This document shows, piece by piece, positions 56,436 through 64,000 of a DNA stretch of 64,000 nt; position 1 is the first letter of the stretch; each line of letters starts with the position of its first letter. Both the position numbers and the translations under genes were made by a program. This DNA is from Rhizobium tropici CIAT 899 (GTDB taxonomy: Bacteria > Pseudomonadota > Alphaproteobacteria > Rhizobiales > Rhizobiaceae), in contig NC_020059.1 of assembly GCF_000330885.1 (NCBI RefSeq), positions 1,973,001-2,037,000 on the forward strand, written 5' to 3'. The notes under the pieces were generated by a model. That model was given only the letters and a program-made list of their open reading frames with translations, was not told the DNA's origin and ran no database searches.

Positions 56436-57197
56436 TCAAAAGCTCTTGAAGGATGCGATGGAGCGCGTGATCAGGCGATCGACATCGCTCGGATTGTCAT
56501 GTTCGACGACGAAGTGCTTGACCTTGGTACCGGCGAGCGCCTTGAGCAGCTTTGCCCATGGAACGGTGCCGTGACCGACATCGGCCCAGCCGTCTTCATT
56601 CTTGTTCTCGCCAGCCGGCGCAATGTCCTTGACGTGAACGGCGGTGATGCGCGGACCAAGCTTTTCGATCCAGGCAAAGGGATCGCCGCCGCCGCGGATG
56701 ACCCAGGCGATATCGGCTTCCCAGGAAATATCCGGAGCCCCTTCGAAGATCTGCTCGATCGGCAGCGAGCCATCAGCCTGCTTGACGAATTCGAAATCGT
56801 GGTTGTGCCAGCCGAATTCGAAGCCCGCATCCTTGTAAGGCTTGCTCATTTCATGCAGGCGCTTGCCGAAGGCGAGCCAGCCGGCGGCATCCTTCGGGCG
56901 CTGATCGGCGCCGATATGGGGCGCATAGATCGAATCCATGCCCAGGGTCTTGGCGATGGTGAGCGACTTCTGCACTTCGCCATCAAGGAAATCCGGGCTG
57001 AAATGACCGCTTGCCATCCGCAGGCCATTCTTGTCGAGTTCGGCGCGCAGGTTCTTGAGGCCGGTCTCATCAAGATCGACATAGATACCGCCGAAGCCTT
57101 CGACTTCGGCATAGCCGGCCTTGCCGAGCTTTACGAAGATTTCCGAATAGGGCTGGAAATTGCGGGCGCTGTAGAGCTGAAATCCAAGTTTCGTCAT
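56436..57197 (-). CDS. Sugar phosphate isomerase/epimerase (xylose-isomerase-like TIM barrel)
   Basis: 253 codons from the ATG at 57197 (MTKLGFQLYSARNF), with a perfect GGAGG; 73 in-frame codons upstream overlap the GH2 gene and are rejected. AP-endonuclease-2-type TIM barrel: metal ligands are likely in EVEGFGG, SGHFSPD, FGWHNHDFEF and SWEADIAWV and in VEHDNP near the end. It isomerises or epimerises a sugar or keto-inositol. It is co-transcribed with the Gfo/Idh gene downstream. Confidence 0.9.
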   Translation of the reverse strand: MTKLGFQLYSARNFQPYSEIFVKLGKAGYAEVEGFGGIYVDLDETGLKNLRAELDKNGLRMASGHFSPDFLDGEVQKSLTIAKTLGMDSIYAPHIGADQRPKDAAGWLAFGKRLHEMSKPYKDAGFEFGWHNHDFEFVKQADGSLPIEQIFEGAPDISWEADIAWVIRGGGDPFAWIEKLGPRITAVHVKDIAPAGENKNEDGWADVGHGTVPWAKLLKALAGTKVKHFVVEHDNPSDVDRLITRSIASFKSF

Positions 57198-57303
57198 CAA
57201 TAGTCCTCCAATGGCCTTCGGGCCGCCTGTCTTGGGGCTTGGGGCCCCGAAAGCGCCGCCACTGCGGCGCAATAGTTCAATCCACCGGTTGGCTGTTCGT
57301 CGC

Positions 57304-59769
57304 TTAGCTGTCCACCGACTGGCTGGATTGCAGATCGTAGATACGGAATTCGGGCACGCCGCTTGCGAGCGGCTTGGTGGGCGTGAACACGACGCGGCGG
57401 CTTTCGCCGGCGGCAAGATCGAAGGCGTTGTCGGAGTAACGCCCTTCCGCCTCGCTCTCGATCATCACGAACAGCGCAAGTCCCCTTGCGGTGACGGTGA
57501 GTTCCACGGTCCCGTTTTCCTCTTTCTCCTCCCGCAGCACCGTCAGGCCGGCAGGCTGAAGCTCAAGCGCCTTGTAGGTGCCGTGAACATAATGCCCCTC
57601 GCCGCCCATGCCGTTCGATGCGGTGAAGCGCCACGCCAGCAGGCAATCGGTGGGAACCTGATCCGCATCGATCGACAATGCCGTGACGGCCGCATCCGGC
57701 GTGCAAACGGCATGCGCCGTCGTCAGCGGCACGCGCTCGCCATCAAGCCTGAGCAGCGATACGGAAATATCGACCACCACATCAGCGTTGGTGTCGTTGA
57801 CCAGAGAGAAGCGGATCGTCTTATTGTCGTCCGAAGGAATTGCCGCAACGGATACAGGCTGGAAGAAGCGTCGCACCAGATAGTGCATCACCTTCCAACG
57901 ACCGCCGTAATCCAGGCTGGACCAGGAAGCGACAGGCCAGGTGTCGTTGAGTTGCCAGTAAATTGTGCCCATGCAATGCGGCTTCAGCGACCGCCAACAT
58001 TCCACCGCCGTCTTGATGGCGAGGCCCTGCTGGACCTGGCTCAGATAGACGAAATTCGGGAAATCCTTGGGAAAGCGGAAATAGCGGAACATCGTGCCGG
58101 CAATGCGCTCGTTGCCGCCGGCATTCTTCTGGTGCAGTTCCATGACCGGAGAGGCGATATTCATATCCTTCGCCTCTGCATAGGTCTTGATGACGGGCAG
58201 CGAGGTATAGGACTGGAAGCCGAATTCCGAGCAGAAGCGGGGACGGACGGAGCGATAATTGTCGAAGGACTTGTTCTCGTGCCAGACGGACCAGTAATGC
58301 ATGTCGCCGGAGCCATCGGCATGCCAGGCGTCGCCGAAATTGAGATAGCCCGAAGCCGGGCTCGATGGCCACCAGATCGCATCCGGCAGCGCCTTCTTCA
58401 TCGCCGTCTCGATCGTCCGGTTCAGGCGATCGTAAGAGACGAGATAGCGATCCCGATCTTTGCGGGACTCCTCGAACCAGGTGAGCGCACCCACCAGCTC
58501 ATTGTCGCCGCACCAGAGAACGATGGAGGGATGCGTCGCAAGCCGGCGCACCTGATAGCCCACCTCCTCCTCGACATTCTCGAGGAAATCACCAGTCGAG
58601 GGATAGAGATTGCAGGCAAACATGAAGTCCTGCCACACCATCAGACCCAGGCGATCGCAGGTGTCGTAGAACCAGTCATGCTCATAGAATCCGCCACCCC
58701 AGACGCGGATCGCATTCATATTGGCATCGACGGCCGATTGCAGCAGATCCCCGGTCGCGGCCGGATTGGAGCGAGAGAACAGGGCATCGGCTGGGATCCA
58801 ATTGGCCCCGCGGGCAAAAATCTCGCGACCGTTGACCTTCAACGCGAAACGGCTGCCAGCCTCGTCCTCAGTGGTGATCAGCTCGACCGTACGCAGGCCG
58901 ATCTGCCGCGTGACGGTTTCGAAATTGGTTTCCACCGACAAAGCATAGAGTGCCTGCTCGCCATTGCCTGCCGGCCACCAAAGCTTAGGCTTGTCGATAT
59001 GGAAGAAATGGGTGATCGACGTCTCGCCGGCGTTGACGCCGACATCGAGGCGAACCCGCTCGTCATCGAGCGAGAAATAAAGCTGCGCGATCCCCGTTCC
59101 CTTGGCAAATAGCGCCACCGTCACCTTGAGATCGACCGAGCCGTCATCATTATGAATCTGCTGGGTGACGACATTTTCGATGCGGGCTATTTCGAGCTTC
59201 TTCAGCGCGATCGTGCCATAGAGGCCAAGCGGCGCGATCGCGATGTTCCAGTCCCAGCCGAAATGGCATTGCGGCTTGCGCAGCATGTTACCGTTCGGGA
59301 TCGGCGAATTGCCGGTGCTGTAGGGAATGTAGAAAGGCTGCTTGGCCTGCAGGGCAGCACCAGCCGAAATGCTCGAATGCAGGACGATGCGAATGGTGTT
59401 CGTACCCGTCTTCAGCACCTTCGAGACGTCAGGGCGATAACGCTGAAAACAGTTATTCCCCTCCAGCACCAACGCATCGTTGACGTAGACGCTGGCGACT
59501 GTGTCGAGATAATCGATATCGAGATACCAGTCTCCGCCGGCATCATCGAGTACGAAGCTGCGCTTCAGCTCCCAGTCCTGCTTGGCGACCCACTGCACGA
59601 CCTCTTCGTTCCGCGCAAAATAAGGATCGGGAATAAGCCCCTCAGCATGGAGCGCGGAATGAACGTCACCGGGCAGAGATATGGATAGCGAGTGATCACT
59701 GTCGGGAGACGTCAGGCTCCACGATCCGGCCAGATCGACGGTGAGGCTATCATTGATGGAAGAAGACAT
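57304..59769 (-). CDS. GH2 family beta-mannosidase
   Basis: 821 codons from the ATG at 59769 (MSSSINDSLTVDL), with GAGGAGG upstream. GH2 layout: N-terminal jelly-roll sugar-binding domain (DLAGSWSLTSPD, LPGDVHSALHAEGLIPDPYFARNE, split by eye), immunoglobulin-like domain, then the TIM barrel with the acid/base Glu in WCGDNELVGA and the nucleophile in FCSEFGFQS. The LPGDVHSALH start and the W-(C)-G-x-N-E variant are those of beta-mannosidases rather than beta-galactosidases. Without a signal peptide it acts in the cytosol on imported beta-mannosides. Confidence 0.92.
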   Translation of the reverse strand: MSSSINDSLTVDLAGSWSLTSPDSDHSLSISLPGDVHSALHAEGLIPDPYFARNEEVVQWVAKQDWELKRSFVLDDAGGDWYLDIDYLDTVASVYVNDALVLEGNNCFQRYRPDVSKVLKTGTNTIRIVLHSSISAGAALQAKQPFYIPYSTGNSPIPNGNMLRKPQCHFGWDWNIAIAPLGLYGTIALKKLEIARIENVVTQQIHNDDGSVDLKVTVALFAKGTGIAQLYFSLDDERVRLDVGVNAGETSITHFFHIDKPKLWWPAGNGEQALYALSVETNFETVTRQIGLRTVELITTEDEAGSRFALKVNGREIFARGANWIPADALFSRSNPAATGDLLQSAVDANMNAIRVWGGGFYEHDWFYDTCDRLGLMVWQDFMFACNLYPSTGDFLENVEEEVGYQVRRLATHPSIVLWCGDNELVGALTWFEESRKDRDRYLVSYDRLNRTIETAMKKALPDAIWWPSSPASGYLNFGDAWHADGSGDMHYWSVWHENKSFDNYRSVRPRFCSEFGFQSYTSLPVIKTYAEAKDMNIASPVMELHQKNAGGNERIAGTMFRYFRFPKDFPNFVYLSQVQQGLAIKTAVECWRSLKPHCMGTIYWQLNDTWPVASWSSLDYGGRWKVMHYLVRRFFQPVSVAAIPSDDNKTIRFSLVNDTNADVVVDISVSLLRLDGERVPLTTAHAVCTPDAAVTALSIDADQVPTDCLLAWRFTASNGMGGEGHYVHGTYKALELQPAGLTVLREEKEENGTVELTVTARGLALFVMIESEAEGRYSDNAFDLAAGESRRVVFTPTKPLASGVPEFRIYDLQSSQSVDS

Positions 59770-59827
59770 CGGACCTCCTCGGACCGCTGCAAAGAAGGAG
59801 GCGGCCGGGCCGCCTCCGGTCATGGGA

Positions 59828-60919
59828 TCATATTCTGAGTTCTGTCTGCGCATCGAAGAGCGATGCGAGAGACATGTCGAAGCCAAGCTTTACGGCCGAA
59901 CCGGGACCAAAGCGCCTCGCGCCGTTGACGCGAACCGACATGGTATGCCCGGCATGCTTCAACCAGAGCAGATTATCGGCGCCCATCGGCTCTTCGATAT
60001 CGACCGTGGCATTGTGAATTTCGGCACCTAACGCGGCCGCTTCATTGACCTTGATATGCTCGGGACGGACGCCCAGCACCACCTTGCGGCCCGCCTGCAG
60101 AGCCTCGCCGGCCTTGTAGCCGTCGAGAGAAAACAGCACGTCGTTGGTCGCGAACACGACCTTGCCTTCGCGGTTTACCAGTTCGCCCTTGAGGAAATTC
60201 ATCGACGGCGAGCCGATGAAGCCCGCGACGAAGAGATTGCGCGGCTCGTTGTAGATCGTCGTGGGATCGTCGAGCTGCATGATGACGCCGTTCTTCATGA
60301 TCGCGATGCGATCGGCGAGCGTCAGCGCCTCGATCTGATCATGGGTCACGTAAATCATGGTATTCTTCAGCGACTGATGCAGCCGCTTGATTTCGACGCG
60401 CAGTTCCGAACGCAGCTTGGCATCGAGGTTCGAAAGCGGCTCGTCGAACAAGAACACATCGACGTCGCGCACCAGGGCGCGGCCGATCGCGACGCGCTGG
60501 CGTTGGCCGCCCGAAAGCTCGGCCGGCTTGCGCTTCAACAGCGGCTGAATCTGCAGGATCTCGGCAGCCCGCGCGATGCGCTTGCTGATCTCGTCCTGCG
60601 GCACCTTGGCAACGCGCAGACCGAAGGACAGGTTCTTCTCGACCGTCATCTGCGGATAGAGGGCATAGGACTGGAACACCATGCCGATGCCGCGATCCTT
60701 GGGCTCTTCCCAGGTGACGTTCTTGTTCTTGATGAAGATCTGCCCCTCGGTGATATCGAGCAGGCCGGCAATGCAATTCAACAAAGTCGATTTGCCACAG
60801 CCCGACGAACCGAGAAGCACAAGGAATTCACCGTCATTGATCTCGAGGTTGAGGTTCTTCAGAACGGTGACCGCGCCGAAATCGAGCGAGAGGTCTTTGA
60901 TGGAAACGCTACTGTTCAT
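59828..60919 (-). CDS. Sugar ABC transporter ATP-binding protein (UgpC/MalK type)
   Basis: 363 codons. Walker A GSSGCGKST, the Q-loop in VFQSYALYPQMT, the signature LSGGQRQRV, Walker B VFLFDEPLSNLD and the switch His in VTHDQIE are all intact. The C-terminal OB-type regulatory domain (from about 240) contains GVRPEHIKV, as in MalK/UgpC of the CUT1 family. It energises the two permeases encoded immediately upstream, starting 3 nt after the permease stop. Confidence 0.95.
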   Translation of the reverse strand: MNSSVSIKDLSLDFGAVTVLKNLNLEINDGEFLVLLGSSGCGKSTLLNCIAGLLDITEGQIFIKNKNVTWEEPKDRGIGMVFQSYALYPQMTVEKNLSFGLRVAKVPQDEISKRIARAAEILQIQPLLKRKPAELSGGQRQRVAIGRALVRDVDVFLFDEPLSNLDAKLRSELRVEIKRLHQSLKNTMIYVTHDQIEALTLADRIAIMKNGVIMQLDDPTTIYNEPRNLFVAGFIGSPSMNFLKGELVNREGKVVFATNDVLFSLDGYKAGEALQAGRKVVLGVRPEHIKVNEAAALGAEIHNATVDIEEPMGADNLLWLKHAGHTMSVRVNGARRFGPGSAVKLGFDMSLASLFDAQTELRI

Positions 60920-60922
60920 GGA

Positions 60923-61864
60923 TCACCCCTTCACTGCGCCGGCGGCGATGCCGCGGACGAAGAGCCGCCCGGACACGAAATAGACGATAAGTGGAACAAG
61001 ACCGGTGAGGATCGTTGCCGCCATGTTGACGTTGTATTCCTTCACGCCCTGGACGGAATTGACGATATTGTTGAGCTGGACGGTCATCGGATAATATTCC
61101 GGCCGGGTGAAGACGACGCCGAACAGGAAGTCGTTCCAGATGCCTGTGACCTGCAGGATCATGGCGACGACGAAGATCGGCAGCGACATGGGCAGCATGA
61201 TGCGCAGGAAAATCTGCCAGAAGCCGGCGCCATCGATACGCGCGGCCTTGAAAAGCTCCACCGGCAGCGATGCGAAATAATTCCGGAACAACAGCGTCAG
61301 GATCGGCATGCCGAAGATGCTGTGCACCAGGATAAGTCCGGTCAGCGTACCGTAGATGCCGATTTCGCGTAGCACGATGACGATCGGATAAATCATCACC
61401 TGATACGGAATGAATGCCCCGATCACCAGGATCGAAAAGAACAGATCGGCTCCCTTGAAGCGCCAATTGGCAAGCGCATAGCCGTTGACCGAGGCAATCG
61501 CGATCGACAGGATCGTCGACGGCACGGTGATGCGCACGGAATTCCAGAAACCGCGGGAAAGGCCGTCACAATTGAGGCCCGTACAAGCGGTTGCCCAGGC
61601 TTTCACCCATGGTTCGAAAGTGATCTCGAGCGGCGGCGAGAAGATGTTGCCGAGCCGGATTTCAGGCATTCCCTTCAGCGACGTGACGATCATCACATAC
61701 AGCGGCAACAGGTAATAGGCCGCGGCGACGAAAAGCGTACCGTAGAGCATGATATTGCGGCCGGAAATCACCCGGCGCGGCTTGCGACCACTCGGGCCGG
61801 AGAGCGTCTTCTCCGTCAAGGCAGCACCGCCGTTTACATTCTTGAGAGTAACAGGATTAGACAT
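60923..61864 (-). CDS. Sugar ABC transporter permease (MalG type)
   Basis: 313 codons. About six membrane helices after a cytoplasmic N-terminus of about 35 residues. The EAA loop that docks the ATPase is in ELFKAARIDGAGFWQIFLRIMLPM (split by eye), with the conserved Gly. The large periplasmic loop contains CTGLNCDGLSRG, a Cys pair. CUT1-type inner-membrane component. It overlaps the end of the upstream permease by 8 bp and ends 3 nt before the ATPase gene. Confidence 0.93.
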   Translation of the reverse strand: MSNPVTLKNVNGGAALTEKTLSGPSGRKPRRVISGRNIMLYGTLFVAAAYYLLPLYVMIVTSLKGMPEIRLGNIFSPPLEITFEPWVKAWATACTGLNCDGLSRGFWNSVRITVPSTILSIAIASVNGYALANWRFKGADLFFSILVIGAFIPYQVMIYPIVIVLREIGIYGTLTGLILVHSIFGMPILTLLFRNYFASLPVELFKAARIDGAGFWQIFLRIMLPMSLPIFVVAMILQVTGIWNDFLFGVVFTRPEYYPMTVQLNNIVNSVQGVKEYNVNMAATILTGLVPLIVYFVSGRLFVRGIAAGAVKG

Positions 61865-62762
61865 GTTTGCGCCCTCCGCCGAATTCCAGATAGGCCCAGG
61901 GAATGACGATGATTGCGACGGTCACCAGCATCATGGTGGAAGCAGCAAACCCCTGTCCAAGATTCTGCGCCTGGAACATGTAGTCGTAGACGTATTTCGC
62001 CGGAACTTCCGAAGCGATGCCAGGTCCGCCGCTCGTTTGCGCGACGACGAGGTCGTACACCTTGACGATACCGCTGGCGATGATGACCAGTGTAGTGATG
62101 AAGACGGGGCGCATCATCGGAATGACGATGAAAAGATAGGTCCGCCACATCGGAATCCCGTCCACGCGCGCCGCTTTCCAGATATCTTCGTCAATGCCGC
62201 GCAGGCCCGCGAGCATCAGGCACATCACGAGCCCCGTACCCTGCCAAAGCGCTGCAATCAGCACGCCGTAAATAACGATGCTCGGCGTATAGAGCGGATC
62301 GAAGGTGAAACTTGTCCATCCGAGCGAACGCACAACGGACTGGATGCCGAATTCGGGGTTAAGCAGCCACTGCCAGACGAGGCCGGTGACGATGAAGGAG
62401 AGAGCGAAAGGATAAAGAAAAATCGTGCGGAAGGTGTTTTCGAACCGGATCTTCTGGTCCATCAGCGCAGCCAGCACGAAGCCGATGACGAGACTGAAGA
62501 TCATGGAAAGAATGCCGTAAACGGCAAGGTTCTCAATGGACACGACCCAGCGCGGCGCCGCCCATAGACGGTGGTATTGGTCCAGCCCGACAAAGCTGAG
62601 ACGTGGCAGCAGCTTTGAATTGGTGAAGGAATAAACCACTGTCCAGATCGTGCCGCCGAGGAAGATGACGATGGCCGTCAGGATCATTGGAATGGATGCA
62701 ATCTTCGAATTCAGATTGCGCAGAAATTGATTTGGCCGGCCGGCTTTCGCATGACCCGTCAT
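61857..62762 (-). CDS. Sugar ABC transporter permease (MalF type)
   Basis: 301 codons from the ATG at 62762, with AAGGAG upstream; 35 earlier in-frame codons are rejected. About six membrane helices, and the EAA loop in DEDIWKAARVDGIPMWRTYLFIVIPMM (split by eye). It pairs with the MalG-type permease to form the translocation path. It overlaps the next gene by 8 bp. A 220-bp gap with a strong hairpin separates it from the binding-protein gene upstream. Confidence 0.93.
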   Translation of the reverse strand: MTGHAKAGRPNQFLRNLNSKIASIPMILTAIVIFLGGTIWTVVYSFTNSKLLPRLSFVGLDQYHRLWAAPRWVVSIENLAVYGILSMIFSLVIGFVLAALMDQKIRFENTFRTIFLYPFALSFIVTGLVWQWLLNPEFGIQSVVRSLGWTSFTFDPLYTPSIVIYGVLIAALWQGTGLVMCLMLAGLRGIDEDIWKAARVDGIPMWRTYLFIVIPMMRPVFITTLVIIASGIVKVYDLVVAQTSGGPGIASEVPAKYVYDYMFQAQNLGQGFAASTMMLVTVAIIVIPWAYLEFGGGRKHV

Positions 62763-62929
62763 TGTAGCTCCTTCTAACGCGCGATTGCTTCGACGATCAG
62801 GAACTCTGGGCCATGCCCCGGTCTCAGTCCCTGTCGCTTCCTCCTCATCCACGGCCGAACGCCACATCTATGGGAGTCCGCCGCCGAAGGGGCGCCGTAG
62901 CCAGCCGGATCACAGGACGTGTCCCGGCC

Positions 62930-62963
62930 GTGATACCGACCCGCAACGCGAGGCCGGTATCAC
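62930..62963 (-). other. Hairpin between binding-protein and permease genes
   Basis: Perfect 9-bp inverted repeat GTGATACCG (62930-62938) / CGGTATCAC (62955-62963) starts 20 bp after the binding-protein stop, with a GC-rich 16-nt loop and no T-run. Hairpins in this place commonly protect the binding-protein mRNA, giving more binding protein than permease. Confidence 0.6.
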
Positions 62964-62982
62964 TACAGCGAGAAGATAGAGA

Positions 62983-64000
62983 TCAATCAGCAGCAGCGAT
63001 GATCTCGACGAAGCGCTTCTGAGCCGCTTCCGGCGTCATCGAAGGATTGGCGAAGAACTCGGAGAACAGATCTTCTTTCTGCTTCTGGCTGTCGGCAGAA
63101 AGAAGCTGGTCCGTGCCCTGGATCACATTACCCTTCTTCAGAATTTCCAGGCCCTTCTTCATGCAGTCGTTGGCTGCCGTGAGGTCCACGTCGCCGCGCA
63201 CCGGCAGCGAACCCTTCTTCAGGTTGAAGGCAACCTGGGTCTTCGGATCGAGAAGCGTTTTCGCGAGCGCATCCTGAGCCTTCGACTTGGCCTCATCCTT
63301 CAGCAGCGGGAAGTAGAATGCGTCGCCGCCTGTGGAAATGACTTCATTGACACCGAGGCCGGGAAGGCAGGTATAGTCCGTGCCGGCCTTCTGGCCTGCT
63401 AAGGCGAACTCACCCTGTGCCCAATCTCCCATGATCTGGCCGCCGGCCTTGCCGGTGATGACCAAGTTCGTGGCCTGGTTCCAATCCTGAACGTTGGAGC
63501 CCTTGGACATCTTGCGGGCGTCATCGGCAGCCTTGAAGACCTTGGCAATCTCCGGTCCGGCAGCGACTTTCGCATCCTTGTCCTTGAACACTTTCTCGAA
63601 GTTGTCCTTGCCGGCGATGGCGACCATCAAAACGTCAAAGGCACCCGCAGCCTGCCATGGCTGGCCACCGACAGCGAGCGGAACGATGCCTGCCTTTTCC
63701 AGCGCAGGAGCGGCGGCAACGAATTCATCCCAATTCTTCGGAACCGGAACGCCGGCCTTCTTGAAAGCGGCATTCGAAAGCCAGAGCCACTGCCAGGAGT
63801 GAATATTAACCGGCGCGCAATAGATCTTGCCGTTGATCGTGCAGGAATCGAGCAGGCTCGACGGACGGATGATGTCCTTCCAATGCTCTTGCGTGGCGAC
63901 ATCGGTCAGATCGCGCATCAGGCCAGCCTGCACCAGCTCCTCGGCCTGACGACCGTGGTTGAACTGGGTGGCACCCATGGGATCGCCGCCGGTGATGCGG
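62983..64000 (-). CDS. Sugar ABC transporter substrate-binding protein, N-terminus cut off
   Basis: 339 codons visible; the gene continues past the right edge of the window, where the frame reads RITGGDPMGATQFNHG. Family-1 extracellular solute-binding protein (CUT1, ABC-type sugar): NGKIYCAPVNIHSWQWLWLSNAAFKKAG (split by eye), MGDWAQGEF and GGDAFYFPLLKDE are typical. The signal peptide lies outside the window. It is the first visible gene of the - strand catabolic cluster and presumably captures a mannoside- or xyloside-type oligosaccharide, given the glycosidases downstream. Confidence 0.92.
   Translation of the reverse strand, partial: RITGGDPMGATQFNHGRQAEELVQAGLMRDLTDVATQEHWKDIIRPSSLLDSCTINGKIYCAPVNIHSWQWLWLSNAAFKKAGVPVPKNWDEFVAAAPALEKAGIVPLAVGGQPWQAAGAFDVLMVAIAGKDNFEKVFKDKDAKVAAGPEIAKVFKAADDARKMSKGSNVQDWNQATNLVITGKAGGQIMGDWAQGEFALAGQKAGTDYTCLPGLGVNEVISTGGDAFYFPLLKDEAKSKAQDALAKTLLDPKTQVAFNLKKGSLPVRGDVDLTAANDCMKKGLEILKKGNVIQGTDQLLSADSQKQKEDLFSEFFANPSMTPEAAQKRFVEIIAAAD

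Noticed and set aside
57211..59112. 633-codon frame antisense to the beta-mannosidase gene
   Set aside because: The GH2 reading has intact catalytic motifs and a strong Shine-Dalgarno; the opposite frame has neither.

Overview
The window is a stretch of an alphaproteobacterial main chromosome, almost certainly Rhizobium or a close relative in the Rhizobiaceae. The evidence is the GC-rich third-position codon use, the local combination purL-bolA / rpsD / murI / icd / alaS / recA / cckA / dksA, a growth-pole-ring giant protein found in polar-growing Rhizobiales, and a recA operator of the rhizobial TTG-N11-CAA type. Both ends cut through genes: a PagL-like lipid A deacylase on the left and a sugar-binding lipoprotein/periplasmic protein on the right.

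Layout. 1-5.3 kb: end of a PagL-like gene, then purL-bolA and grxD on the + strand, with a membrane-anchored alpha/beta hydrolase and a small membrane protein on the - strand between bolA and grxD. 5.3-13.3 kb: two tandem Bcr/CflA-type MFS exporters, then a - strand run of a class III nucleotide cyclase, two tandem inositol-monophosphatase paralogues, ttcA, glsA and rpsD. 13.5-20.4 kb: a two-gene unit resembling a toxin-antitoxin pair (small basic protein plus AbiEii-type nucleotidyltransferase), a HerA/DUF87 ATPase, an FMN-dependent 2-hydroxy-acid dehydrogenase, the trmJ-murI-GNAT cluster and an exported protein. 20.6-30.8 kb: icd, a glutathione transferase, an AraC regulator, alaS, recA (LexA operator), the pseudouridine catabolic pair psuK-psuG, and trpS. 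31-37 kb: cckA, fliO, dksA, a SixA-like phosphatase and an orphan substrate-binding protein. 37.6-45 kb: ycjX-ycjF, an exported protein, the folate cluster folP-folB-folK, a DUF922 protease-like protein, a candidate small RNA, a 2Fe-2S ferredoxin and a stand-alone HPt protein. 45.2-51.9 kb: one 2231-codon gene for the growth pole ring protein. 52-64 kb: an RcnB-like protein and a - strand catabolic cluster for plant-type oligosaccharides (ABC importer, GH2 beta-mannosidase, sugar isomerase, Gfo/Idh dehydrogenase, aldo-keto reductase, GH43 enzyme).

The most interesting signal is regulatory. Between cckA and trpS lies a 16-codon leader peptide ending in a Trp-Trp pair, followed by mutually exclusive hairpins and an intrinsic terminator just before trpS. 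This is a complete trp-type ribosome-mediated attenuator controlling a tRNA synthetase. Second-tier signals are two TTAA-N7-TTAA (CtrA-type) boxes between the HPt gene and the polar-growth gene, in a window that also encodes CckA; strict multiples-of-11 spacing of the repeats in the giant coiled-coil protein; the AbiEii-like pair with an unusual small partner; and a structured candidate sRNA with its own terminator.

Start sites were chosen from visible Shine-Dalgarno sequences. Several genes seem to use GTG or TTG. All family assignments are by recognition of motifs; no database search was possible.
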